Shown one piece after another: positions 45,173-53,887 of a stretch of DNA of 64,000 bases. The DNA is from Streptomyces spiramyceticus (GTDB lineage: Bacteria; Actinomycetota; Actinomycetes; Streptomycetales; Streptomycetaceae). Location of the stretch: positions 1 to 64,000 of the forward strand of contig NZ_JARBAX010000002.1 of assembly GCF_028807635.1 (NCBI RefSeq), read 5' to 3'. The position numbers and the translations under genes are program-made. Position 1 is the stretch's first letter. Each line of letters starts with the position of its first letter. Below the pieces are notes generated by a model that saw only the letters and a list, made by a program, of their open reading frames with translations, did no database searches and had not been told where the DNA came from.

Positions 45173-45353
45173 TGCCGCAGGGGAAAACCGGAGTGACGGC
45201 CCGGGGCGCACCGTGCCACTATCAACGGGTCGGCAGCGCGGCCGGGACGGTGGTGCGGGAGACCTCGGAGATCTTCGGGAATCTTCCGGGACCGTCACGC
45301 GTTGTGACTGCTGTAACGGACTTTTCTATTGACCCTATCGACGTAAGGATCCA

Positions 45354-46853
45354 ATGACCTCCTCTTCTTCCCCTTCCAAGGACGCGCAGAGCTTCACGGA
45401 GAACCTGACCGAGAGCCTTCGGGCCGATGCCCTGATGGAAGAGGACGTCGCCTGGAGCCACGAGATCGACGGGGAGCGGGACGGCGAGCAGTACGAGCGC
45501 TCGGAGCGCGCCGCGCTGCGACGTGTGGCCGGCCTCTCCACCGAGCTCGAGGACGTCACAGAGGTCGAGTACCGGCAGCTGCGCCTGGAGCGTGTGGTGC
45601 TGGTCGGCGTCTGGACCTCGGGGACCGTGCAGGACGCGGACAACTCCCTCGCGGAGCTGGCCGCGCTCGCCGAGACGGCGGGTGCCCTGGTGCTCGACGG
45701 TGTGATCCAGCGCCGTGACAAGCCGGACCCGGCCACGTACATCGGCTCGGGCAAGGCACAGGAGCTGCGCGACATCGTCCTCGAAACCGGGGCCGACACC
45801 GTCGTCTGCGACGGTGAGCTCAGCCCCGGCCAGCTCATTCACCTCGAAGACGTCGTCAAGGTCAAGGTGGTCGACCGCACCGCCCTGATCCTGGACATCT
45901 TTGCCCAGCACGCCAAGTCCCGAGAGGGCAAGGCGCAGGTCGCGCTCGCGCAGATGCAGTACATGCTGCCGCGGCTGCGCGGCTGGGGTCAGTCGCTGTC
46001 CCGTCAGATGGGTGGCGCCGGCTCCGGCGGCGGTGGCGGCATGGCGACCCGTGGTCCCGGTGAGACCAAGATCGAGACGGACCGTCGGCGTATCCGCGAG
46101 AAGATGGCGAAGATGCGCCGGGAGATCGCGGAGATGAAGACCGGCCGCGACATCAAGCGGCAGGAGCGCAAGCGCAACAAGGTGCCCTCGGTCGCGATCG
46201 CCGGATACACGAACGCGGGCAAGTCCTCGCTGCTCAACCGGCTTACGGGCGCGGGTGTACTGGTGGAGAACGCGCTGTTCGCCACCCTCGACCCGACCGT
46301 GCGCCGCGCGGAGACGCCGAGCGGGCGGATCTACACGCTCGCGGACACCGTCGGGTTCGTACGGCACCTGCCGCACCATCTCGTCGAGGCGTTCCGCTCC
46401 ACGATGGAGGAGGTCGGCGACTCCGACCTCATCCTGCACGTGGTGGACGGTTCGCACCCGGCGCCGGACGAGCAGCTGGCGGCCGTACGGGAAGTGATCC
46501 GTGATGTCGGTGCGACGGACGTGCCCGAGATCGTCGTGATCAACAAGGCGGACGCGGCGGATCCGCTCGTACTGCAGCGACTGCTGCGCATCGAGCGGCA
46601 CGCGATCGCGGTATCGGCCCGTACGGGCGCGGGCATGGCGGAGCTGCTGGCTCTCATCGACTCCGAACTGCCCAGGCCCGAGGTCGAGATCGAGGCACTC
46701 GTGCCGTACACGCGCGGCGGTCTTGTCTCGCGGGCGCACGCCGAAGGCGAGATGATCTCCGAGGAGCACACCCCGGAGGGCACGCTGGTCAAGGTGCGCG
46801 TGCATGAGGAGCTGGCGGCAGAGCTGGCGCCGTATGTGCCAGTGGCCGGCTGA
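45354..46853 (+). CDS. hflX: Ribosome-associated GTPase HflX
   Basis: 499 residues with AAGGA before the ATG. The N-terminal HflX domain has 'IGSGKAQELRDIV' and the glycine-rich 'GGAGSGGGGGMATRGPGETKIE' region (outline), then the G domain: G1 'GYTNAGKSS' (residues 284-292), G3 'DTVGFVRHLPH', G4 'NKAD', G5 'SARTG'. By family it splits stalled or hibernating ribosomes under heat or antibiotic stress. An acidic N-terminal extension of about 65 residues is typical for Streptomyces. Followed by a strong hairpin. Confidence 0.94.
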   Translation: MTSSSSPSKDAQSFTENLTESLRADALMEEDVAWSHEIDGERDGEQYERSERAALRRVAGLSTELEDVTEVEYRQLRLERVVLVGVWTSGTVQDADNSLAELAALAETAGALVLDGVIQRRDKPDPATYIGSGKAQELRDIVLETGADTVVCDGELSPGQLIHLEDVVKVKVVDRTALILDIFAQHAKSREGKAQVALAQMQYMLPRLRGWGQSLSRQMGGAGSGGGGGMATRGPGETKIETDRRRIREKMAKMRREIAEMKTGRDIKRQERKRNKVPSVAIAGYTNAGKSSLLNRLTGAGVLVENALFATLDPTVRRAETPSGRIYTLADTVGFVRHLPHHLVEAFRSTMEEVGDSDLILHVVDGSHPAPDEQLAAVREVIRDVGATDVPEIVVINKADAADPLVLQRLLRIERHAIAVSARTGAGMAELLALIDSELPRPEVEIEALVPYTRGGLVSRAHAEGEMISEEHTPEGTLVKVRVHEELAAELAPYVPVAG

Positions 46854-46865
46854 GAACTGAGCAAG

Positions 46866-46909
46866 GCCGAAGGCCCGCCCCCTCGTTGTGAGGGGGGCGG
46901 GCCTTCGGG
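46866..46909 (+). terminator. Bidirectional terminator after hflX
   Basis: CCGAAGGCCCGCCCCCTC and GAGGGGGGCGGGCCTTCGG form a stem of about 18 bp around GTTGT, with one bulge. It serves hflX and the convergent protease gene. Confidence 0.85.
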
Positions 46910-46937
46910 CTGTGCGGCGCGCGATGCGTTGCGGCGG

Positions 46938-48116
46938 CTACTTGCTGCCGTACTTCTCGCTCATCGCGGTGAAGATCTGCTCGGCGCCCTTGCCCAGGCG
47001 CGGGCCTGCGAGCCAGCCCGAAGTGACCGGGCCGATCGAGGTGTTGGAGACCAGTGCCAGCTTGCCGTCCGGCTGAGTGGCGAACCAGCCGCCGCCCGAG
47101 GAGCCACCGGTCATGCTGCAGCCGATGCGGTGCATCGTGGGCGTGGCAGGACTGATCGACAGGCGGGTCGGACGGTCCACGCACTTGTGCATGATCAGGC
47201 CGTCGTACGGGGGCGCGGCCGGGTAGCCCCAGGCGCCCATCGCGCTGATCCGCTTGGTGTCGGGAGCGGCGAAGTTGACCGGCAGGGCGTTGCCGACGGT
47301 CTCCTCGAGGGACTTGCCGCCCTTCTCCGGCTTCACGTGCATCACGGCGTAGTCGTACGGAGCGCCCTCGCCGCCCGTCGGACCGCCGTCGTTGATCCAC
47401 TCACCGGAGGTGGAGACCCAGTCGGCCCAGTAGATGCCGTACGGGGAGATCTCGTGCTGCTGGGCATTTTTCAGCGCGGCAGGTGACTTGCCCAGGTCGT
47501 TGTACGACGGGACGAAGGCGATGTTGCGGTACCAGCCGCCGCCCTGGCCTGCGTGGACGCAGTGACCGGCGGTCCACACGAGGTTGGACTTGCCCGGGTT
47601 CTTCGGGTCCTTGATGACGGTCGCGGAGCAGACCATCGAGCCCTTGGGGGAGTCGAAGAAGACCTTGCCGACCGGGGCCGCATGGTCGTGGTACGGGGTC
47701 TTCTCCCGCTCGGCCTTCACAGGGCGGGGCTCCGGGTCGGAGACGCCCTGACCGCCGGAGGCGTCACCGGCGGCCATCGTCTTGGCAGGGTCCTTCGCCG
47801 TCTTCATCCGCTCGGGCTTCCAGAGGCCCTCGATGACCGGATTGACGAAGTCCTTGGCCTCGCGCAGCCACTCCTTCTTGTCCCAGTTCTTCCAGCCGCC
47901 GTCCTTCCACTTGTCGATGTCGACGCCCTGTTCCTTGAGCCTGTCGGCCAGGTCCGCGGGAATGGCACCGTCGTTGTCCCCGGCGGGCGTTGAGGCGGCG
48001 GGCTTGTCGGCGGCGGCGCCCGCCGCCTTGTCCTCGCCGGGACCGCAGGCAGTGGCCGTCAGCGCGAGGGCCGCGGCGATGCCGGTTGCGGCCAGCAGCG
48101 GACGTATCGATCGCAT
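46938..48116 (-). CDS. Trypsin-like serine protease lipoprotein, copy 1
   Basis: 392 residues from the ATG with AAGGAGA upstream. Lipoprotein signal with lipobox Cys24 ('LTATAC'). A charged region with 'DKWKDGGWKNWDKKEWL' (about residues 60-130) precedes the protease domain. Triad: His in 'WTAGHCVHAG', Asp in 'YDYAVMHV', Ser in 'TGGSSGGGW'. Probably anchored to the outer face of the membrane. It is a close paralogue of the gene directly upstream, so it arose by tandem duplication. Confidence 0.9.
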   Translation of the reverse strand: MRSIRPLLAATGIAAALALTATACGPGEDKAAGAAADKPAASTPAGDNDGAIPADLADRLKEQGVDIDKWKDGGWKNWDKKEWLREAKDFVNPVIEGLWKPERMKTAKDPAKTMAAGDASGGQGVSDPEPRPVKAEREKTPYHDHAAPVGKVFFDSPKGSMVCSATVIKDPKNPGKSNLVWTAGHCVHAGQGGGWYRNIAFVPSYNDLGKSPAALKNAQQHEISPYGIYWADWVSTSGEWINDGGPTGGEGAPYDYAVMHVKPEKGGKSLEETVGNALPVNFAAPDTKRISAMGAWGYPAAPPYDGLIMHKCVDRPTRLSISPATPTMHRIGCSMTGGSSGGGWFATQPDGKLALVSNTSIGPVTSGWLAGPRLGKGAEQIFTAMSEKYGSK

Positions 48117-48238
48117 GGAAATTGTCTCCTTGTAGTGCACAAATGATGTCTTGAACATGCCATGTTGACCGCCAAGGTGAGGGCCTCCGGCGCGTATGCC
48201 GAAGGCCCCTGACCCAGGGTCACTCTCCAGGCGATTTC

Positions 48239-49456
48239 CTAGCGGTTGGCGAACTTGTCGCTGACCGAGTCGTAGATCCCCTTGGCTTCTTTGCCCAGTC
48301 GCGGACCGGCCAGCCAGCCGGCCTCCACGGGGCCGATCGAGGTGTTGGACACCAGGGCAGGCTTGCCGTCCTGGCCCAGAGCCGTCCAGCCGCCGCCGGA
48401 AGAACCGCCGGTCATGGTGCAGCCGATGCGGTGCATCGTCGGGTCTCCGGCCTTGATGGACAGGCGGCCCGGCTTGTCGGCGCACTGGAACTTCTTCTGC
48501 CCGTCGAAGGGCGGGGCGGCCGGGTAGCCGGTCGCCGTCATGCCGTCGATCTCCGTGGCGGCCGGGGCGTTGAATTCCACCGGAAGCGCCGAACCGACCG
48601 TCTCCTCAAGAGACTTGCCATTGCCCTTCTCCGGGGTGACGTGCAGCACCGCGAAGTCGTACGGCGCACCCTCGCCGCCTGTCGGGCCGCCCTGGGCGAT
48701 CCACTGATCGGACGTCTGCGCCCAGTCGCCCCACCACACGCCGTGCGGAGTGATCTCGTTCTTGGGTGCGCCCTCGATCTCCGCGGCCGCCTTCCCGTTG
48801 TCGTTGTACGACGGGACGAAGGCGATGTTGCGGTACCAGCCGCCCTTCTTGCCGGCGTGCACACAATGCCCGGCGGTCCACACCATGTTGGACTTGCCAG
48901 GATGCGCCGGGTCCTTGATGACGGTCGCCGAGCAGACCATCGAGCCCTCGGGGCCGTCGAAGAAGACCTTCCCGGACTCGGGAGCGTTCTCGCGGTACGG
49001 GGTCTTCACAGGCTGCGCCCGGACGGGAGCCGGTGTCGGGTCGGTGACGCCCTCGTCACCGGAAATGTCGTTGTCCACCGGCTTGTCCGGCTGCTCCGCG
49101 TCCCGCATCCGGTCCTTGTCCCACAGGTCCTCGATGATCGGGTTGATGTAGTCCTCGGCCTCGCGGAGCCAGTCGTCCTTGCTCCAGTCCTTCCAGGCGC
49201 CGTTCTTCCACTTGTCCAGGTCGACGCCGTGCTCCTTGAGCCGGTCCTTCAGATCGTCCGGGATGGTGATCTTGTTGTCGGCGGACTGGCTCGCGGAGGC
49301 GGTCGGCTCGCCGCCCGCGTTGTCCTCGCTCGGACCGCACGCGGTGGCGGTCAGCGCAAGGGCGGCGGTGAGGCCGACAGCAGCCAGCACAGGAGAGGTT
49401 CGGCGACGCGCACTCCTCCCACCACGTGCTGCGAAGGTCGGGCGAATGGGTCGCAT
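48239..49456 (-). CDS. Trypsin-like serine protease lipoprotein, copy 2
   Basis: 405 residues with AGGGGG before the ATG. A longer basic N-region leads to lipobox Cys40 ('LTATAC'). The rest aligns by eye with copy 1: 'DKWKNGAWKDWSKDDWL', His in 'WTAGHCVHAG', Asp in 'YDFAVLHV', Ser in 'TGGSSGGGW', and the C-terminal 'SNTSIGPVEAGWLAGPRLGK' in outline. The copies are separated by 122 bases with their own start signals. Substrates unknown. A 294-base gap upstream divides it from the siderophore operon. Confidence 0.9.
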   Translation of the reverse strand: MRPIRPTFAARGGRSARRRTSPVLAAVGLTAALALTATACGPSEDNAGGEPTASASQSADNKITIPDDLKDRLKEHGVDLDKWKNGAWKDWSKDDWLREAEDYINPIIEDLWDKDRMRDAEQPDKPVDNDISGDEGVTDPTPAPVRAQPVKTPYRENAPESGKVFFDGPEGSMVCSATVIKDPAHPGKSNMVWTAGHCVHAGKKGGWYRNIAFVPSYNDNGKAAAEIEGAPKNEITPHGVWWGDWAQTSDQWIAQGGPTGGEGAPYDFAVLHVTPEKGNGKSLEETVGSALPVEFNAPAATEIDGMTATGYPAAPPFDGQKKFQCADKPGRLSIKAGDPTMHRIGCTMTGGSSGGGWTALGQDGKPALVSNTSIGPVEAGWLAGPRLGKEAKGIYDSVSDKFANR

Positions 49457-49750
49457 GTCGTGATCCCCCTGGGACTTCGAAAACTTTTTCAGCGAACTCT
49501 TTGAACACGGCTTTGCGGCCCGGCGGCAGAGCTCCGGGCCGAAGGCCGGACCCCACTATGCCGGTGCCGATGGGGACGGCATGCGGCAGGGCCGTGGTTC
49601 CCCCGACGTAAGGATCTTCTGATTGCCCGTGATCCTCCGCCGTCGGCGTCGTTGGTACGTACGGGGGGCACAGGCTCAGTGTTCGCCCGGCAGGGCAACG
49701 GACTTACAACGAACTGCAACGGAACCGTCACCGCGGGAGGACCAGAAGAC

Positions 49751-51163
49751 GTGGCCGTGACCGAACCTGGCGCTGCGGTGCTGCCCGCTGCTCACGAGGG
49801 CATCCTGCGGCGCCAGTCGCTGCGCGAATCCGCGGCCCGTACGTACGCACGCTCGCTGCCCATCGTGCCCGTGCGCGCGCGGGGCCTGACGATCGAGGGA
49901 GCAGACGGGCGGCGCTACCTCGACTGCCTCTCGGGGGCGGGCACTCTGGCCCTCGGGCACAACCATCCGGTGGTCCTGGAGGCGATCAAGAAGGTCATCG
50001 ATTCCGGGGCGCCACTGCATGTGCTTGACCTCGCCACACCGGTCAAGGACGCCTTCACCACCGAGCTCTTCGCGACACTTCCCCGCCAACTCGCGGACAA
50101 CGCAAGGGTGCAGTTCTGCGGCCCCGCCGGAACGGACGCGGTGGAGGCGGCGCTCAAGCTCGTGCGCACCGCGACCGGGCGCAGCGGACTGCTGTCCTTC
50201 ACCGGGGCGTACCACGGCATGACGGCAGGCGCGCTCGACGCCTCGGGCGGTGCGCAGGACGTACGGGTGACGCGCCTGCCCTATCCGTACGACTACCGGT
50301 GCCCCTATGGGGTGGGCGGCGAACGCGGCGCCGAACTGTCCGCCCGCTGGACCGAGAATCTCCTCGACGATCCGAAGGGCGGGGTGCCCTCCCCGGCCGG
50401 GATGATCCTCGAACCGGTACAGGGAGAGGGCGGCGTGATCCCCGCACCGGACGCCTGGATGCGGAGGATGCGCGAGATCACGGCTCAACGCTCCATCCCG
50501 CTGATCGCCGACGAGGTACAGACCGGGGTCGGCAGGACCGGCGCCTTCTGGGCGGTGGAGCACAGCGGCGTCGTGCCCGACGTGATGGTCCTGTCCAAGG
50601 CCATCGGCGGGAGCCTCCCGCTGGCGGTGGTGGTCTACCGCTCCGACCTCGACGCTTGGAAACCGGGCGCCCACGCCGGTACGTTCCGCGGCAACCAGCT
50701 CGCCATGGCGGCCGGCGCCGCCACCCTGGCGTACGTACGCGAGAACCGGCTCGCGGAGCGCGCCGCCCTCCTCGGCGCGCGCATGCTGGGCCAGCTGCAG
50801 GGCCTGGCCGCCGACCATCCCTCCATCGGAAACGTACGCGGCCGGGGACTGATGATCGGTATCGAACTCGTCGACCCCGATGCGCAGGAGCCCTCGTGCA
50901 CGGGCGTACCGCCGGCCGCACCCGCACTCGCCGCCGCCGTCCAGCAGGAGTGTCTGGACCGCGGACTCATCGTCGAACTCGGCGGGCGCCACGCCGCCGT
51001 TGTACGTCTGCTGCCTCCCCTCACCCTCACCGATGAACAGGCCACGGCGGTCATCGACCGCCTGGCCGACGCCCTGTCGGCCGCCGAGCGCTCCCTGCGC
51101 CACCGGCCGGCGGACCGGACTGCCGCACTGACCCCGGACACCATCACAAGGAAGACCCCGTGA
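49751..51163 (+). CDS. Diaminobutyrate-2-oxoglutarate aminotransferase family protein
   Basis: 470 residues from a GTG with GGGAGG ten bases before; a second GTG lies two codons in. Class III PLP-dependent fold: 'YLDCLSGAGTLALGHNHP', 'FCGPAGTDAVEAALKL', 'ADEVQTGVGRTG', and the PLP lysine Lys283 in 'MVLSKAIGGS'. It should make 2,4-diaminobutyrate from aspartate semialdehyde. First gene of the four-gene siderophore-type operon; overlaps the next gene by four bases. No iron-box palindrome (TTAGGTTAGGCTAACCTAA type) is seen upstream. Confidence 0.88.
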   Translation: MAVTEPGAAVLPAAHEGILRRQSLRESAARTYARSLPIVPVRARGLTIEGADGRRYLDCLSGAGTLALGHNHPVVLEAIKKVIDSGAPLHVLDLATPVKDAFTTELFATLPRQLADNARVQFCGPAGTDAVEAALKLVRTATGRSGLLSFTGAYHGMTAGALDASGGAQDVRVTRLPYPYDYRCPYGVGGERGAELSARWTENLLDDPKGGVPSPAGMILEPVQGEGGVIPAPDAWMRRMREITAQRSIPLIADEVQTGVGRTGAFWAVEHSGVVPDVMVLSKAIGGSLPLAVVVYRSDLDAWKPGAHAGTFRGNQLAMAAGAATLAYVRENRLAERAALLGARMLGQLQGLAADHPSIGNVRGRGLMIGIELVDPDAQEPSCTGVPPAAPALAAAVQQECLDRGLIVELGGRHAAVVRLLPPLTLTDEQATAVIDRLADALSAAERSLRHRPADRTAALTPDTITRKTP

Positions 51164-53061
51164 ACCCCACTCCCGCATCCGATGCGTCCGAGGCCGACGA
51201 CCGTCTCACCGCCCACGACCTGGAGCCGGGCGGTACGCACGGCTGCCTCGCCGTCGAGCAGGTCACCGTCCCCCGCCAGGGCGGGGCAGGCCACGCGGAG
51301 CGTGCCCCGGGTCCCGGCACACGACCCTCGGCCACCACAGCGGACCTCCTCGGGCACCCCGACCCGCACACCGCGGCGGACGCGGCAGCCGTCGAAAATC
51401 TGCTGCGCTGCTGGGTCCGGGAGAACGACCTCGCCAAACCCGAAGGCACGACCCTGCGCATCCCGCTCGACGCCAGCGGCACCGCACTGCTCGTACCCGT
51501 CACCTACTGGTCGGCCACCGGATGGCATCGCTTGGGCATGCCGGCTCTCGAAGGCGGGCCGCACGGCGCACCCCCCGCCGACGCCGTCACGGTCGCAGCC
51601 CTCCTCGGCCGTGAAGGAGGGACGCGGGAAGGAGCGGACCTGGTCGGCCGGGTAGCCGACTCGGTGCGACGCACCGCCGAATTCATCGCCGACCGCCGCC
51701 GCCGCCGACCCGGCCCCGCCGAAAAGGCAGACCTCTTCCTCAGCGCGGAGCAGTCCCTCGTCCTCGGACACCCGCTGCATCCCACGCCCAAGAGCCGTGA
51801 AGGACTCTCGGAGTCCGAAGCGCGTCTCTACTCACCCGAGTTGTACGGCTCCTTCCCGCTGCACTGGATGGCTGTCGACCGGTCCGTACTCGCCAAGGAC
51901 TCGGCCTGGACCGAGCGCGGCCGCACCATCCCGGTCGAGCAGCTCACGGTCCGCCTGGCCGAGGGGCTCCAACTGCCCGACGACACCGTGCCTCTGCCCC
52001 TCCACCCCTGGCAGGCCCGCGAACTCACCCACCGTCCGGCAGTCGCTGCGCTCCTGGAGGAAGGCCTCCTCCACGACCTCGGCCCTCACGGTGCCCCCTG
52101 GCACCCCACCTCCTCCGTCCGAACCGTGCACCGCCCCGGCTCGCCCGCCATGCTCAAGCTCTCGCTCGGCGTACGCATCACCAACTCCCGTCGTGAAAAC
52201 CTCCGCAAGGAACTCCACCGCGGCGTCGAGGTCCACCGGCTGCTGCGCGGCGGACTCGCCGAGCAGTGGCAGGCCGCCCACCCCGGCTTCGACATCGTCC
52301 GCGACCCTGCCTGGCTCGCCGTCGACACGGCGGACGGCGAACCGGTACCCGGCCTCGATGCCCTGCTGCGCCACAACCCGTTCGGTCCCGGCGACGACGC
52401 CGTCTGCATCGCCGCCCTCACCGCCCCGAGGCCCTGGCCGGGTCGCACCGGCATGCACTCCCGCCTCGCCGATCTGGTCGCCAGACTCGCGGCCCGCACC
52501 GGCCGACCCACCGGAGCCGTCGCCGCCGAGTGGTTCCTGCGCTACCTCGACCACGTCGTACGTCCCGTGCTCTGGCTGGACGGCACGGCCGGGATCGCGC
52601 TGGAGGCCCATCAGCAGAACACCCTGGTCCTCCTCGACACGGACGGCTGGCCCATGGGCGGCCGCTACCGCGACAACCAGGGCTACTACTTCCGCGAGTC
52701 CCACCGCGCCGATCTCGAACGCCGCCTTCCCGGCCTCGGCGCCACCAGCGACACCTTCGTCACCGACGCCGTCACCGACGAACGCTTCGCCTACTACCTC
52801 GGCATCAACAACATTCTCGGCCTGATCGGAGCGTTCGGCGCCCAGCGCCTGGCCGACGAACGCGTCCTGATCGCCGCACTCCGCCAGTTCCTCGGGAAGA
52901 ACACCGGCCTCGGATCCTCACTGCCCGCACAACTCCTGGAGACCCCCACCCTTCGCTGCAAGGCCAACCTGCTGACCCGGCTGCACGGCCTCGACGAGCT
53001 GGTCGGCCCGGTCGACACCCAGTCCGTCTACGTCACCATCGCCAACCCCCTTCGTAACTGA
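51160..53061 (+). CDS. IucA/IucC-type siderophore synthetase 1
   Basis: 633 residues, GTG overlapping the aminotransferase stop. NIS synthetase motifs: 'GHPLHPTPKSREG', 'LPLHPWQ', 'TSSVRTVH', 'KLSLGVRITNSRREN', 'EAHQQN' and 'RDNQGYYF'; the C-terminal FhuF-like region follows. NIS synthetases adenylate a carboxylate such as citrate or a half ester and condense it with an amine or alcohol. The N-terminal 80 residues are variable and Pro/Asp-rich. Its place next to the aminotransferase suggests that a diamine-type nucleophile is used. Confidence 0.9.
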   Translation: MNPTPASDASEADDRLTAHDLEPGGTHGCLAVEQVTVPRQGGAGHAERAPGPGTRPSATTADLLGHPDPHTAADAAAVENLLRCWVRENDLAKPEGTTLRIPLDASGTALLVPVTYWSATGWHRLGMPALEGGPHGAPPADAVTVAALLGREGGTREGADLVGRVADSVRRTAEFIADRRRRRPGPAEKADLFLSAEQSLVLGHPLHPTPKSREGLSESEARLYSPELYGSFPLHWMAVDRSVLAKDSAWTERGRTIPVEQLTVRLAEGLQLPDDTVPLPLHPWQARELTHRPAVAALLEEGLLHDLGPHGAPWHPTSSVRTVHRPGSPAMLKLSLGVRITNSRRENLRKELHRGVEVHRLLRGGLAEQWQAAHPGFDIVRDPAWLAVDTADGEPVPGLDALLRHNPFGPGDDAVCIAALTAPRPWPGRTGMHSRLADLVARLAARTGRPTGAVAAEWFLRYLDHVVRPVLWLDGTAGIALEAHQQNTLVLLDTDGWPMGGRYRDNQGYYFRESHRADLERRLPGLGATSDTFVTDAVTDERFAYYLGINNILGLIGAFGAQRLADERVLIAALRQFLGKNTGLGSSLPAQLLETPTLRCKANLLTRLHGLDELVGPVDTQSVYVTIANPLRN

Positions 53062-53101
53062 AGGAACATGACCCGCCCGAACTGCTGAGAGGAGCGTCGC
53101 C

Positions 53102-53827
53102 GTGCCTCCCACCGATGCGAGCACCGACGCCGGAACGAACTCCGCTCCTGGCGCCGGATCAGGCGCCGAGGACACCCTGGACCTGCGGCTGCCCGACGAG
53201 CTCGTCGCGCTGCTCGGCGACGACGGCCCGGAGACCGGTCCCGGGCCCGACTGCGACGACCTCCTCGACGCCCCCGCCGACTGGGGCCCCGTCACGACCC
53301 CGGTCGGCGTCTTCCAGCTGGTGCCTGTACGCATCGGGCGGGACCTGCCGCTCATCACCCGGTGGATGAACGACCCGGCAGTCGCGGCGTTCTGGGAGCT
53401 TGAAGGCCCCGAGGACGTCACCGCCGCCCATCTGCGCCTCCAGCTCGACGGCGACGGGCGCAGCGCACCCTGCCTGGGGGTGCTGGGCGGCGTACCCATG
53501 AGCTATTGGGAGATCTACCGGGCCGACCTCGACCCGCTGGCCCGCCACTATCCGGCCCGCCCCCACGACACCGGTATCCACCTGCTCCTCGGCGGCGTCC
53601 TGGACCGCGGCCGCGGTGTCGGCACCACCCTCCTCAGAGCCGTCGCCGACCTTGTACTCGACAGTCGTCCCACCTGCGCACGCGTCGTCGCGGAGCCCGA
53701 CATCCGCAACACCCCCTCCGTATCCGCCTTCCTCAGGGCCGGCTTCCGCTTCTCCGCAGAACTCGACCTCCCCGACAAGCGAGCCGCGCTCATGGTCCGC
53801 GACCGAGCCCTCCGTAATCTGCTGTGA
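53102..53827 (+). CDS. GNAT acyltransferase of the siderophore AlcB/IucB type
   Basis: 241 residues from a GTG with GAGAGGAG upstream. The acyl-CoA acyltransferase domain starts near residue 75 ('FQLVPVRIGRDLPLITRWMNDP'); 'VPMSYWEIYRADLDPLARHY' and 'HLLLGGVLDRGRGVGTTLL' are typical of the siderophore-acyltransferase branch (key segments). By family it acylates an amine or N-hydroxyamine of the siderophore unit. An acidic N-terminal region of 70 residues precedes it. Third gene of the operon. Confidence 0.88.
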   Translation: MPPTDASTDAGTNSAPGAGSGAEDTLDLRLPDELVALLGDDGPETGPGPDCDDLLDAPADWGPVTTPVGVFQLVPVRIGRDLPLITRWMNDPAVAAFWELEGPEDVTAAHLRLQLDGDGRSAPCLGVLGGVPMSYWEIYRADLDPLARHYPARPHDTGIHLLLGGVLDRGRGVGTTLLRAVADLVLDSRPTCARVVAEPDIRNTPSVSAFLRAGFRFSAELDLPDKRAALMVRDRALRNLL

Positions 53828-53887
53828 ACGACCCGCTACTTCTCATACACCGTTCGCCCCGAACGGGTTCCACCCCAAGGAGTCCCC

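Noticed and set aside
49457-49750. Iron-box operator before the siderophore-type operon
   Set aside because: I looked for a TTAGGTTAGGCTAACCTAA-like dyad and found none; the 294-base gap shows no other clear dyad.
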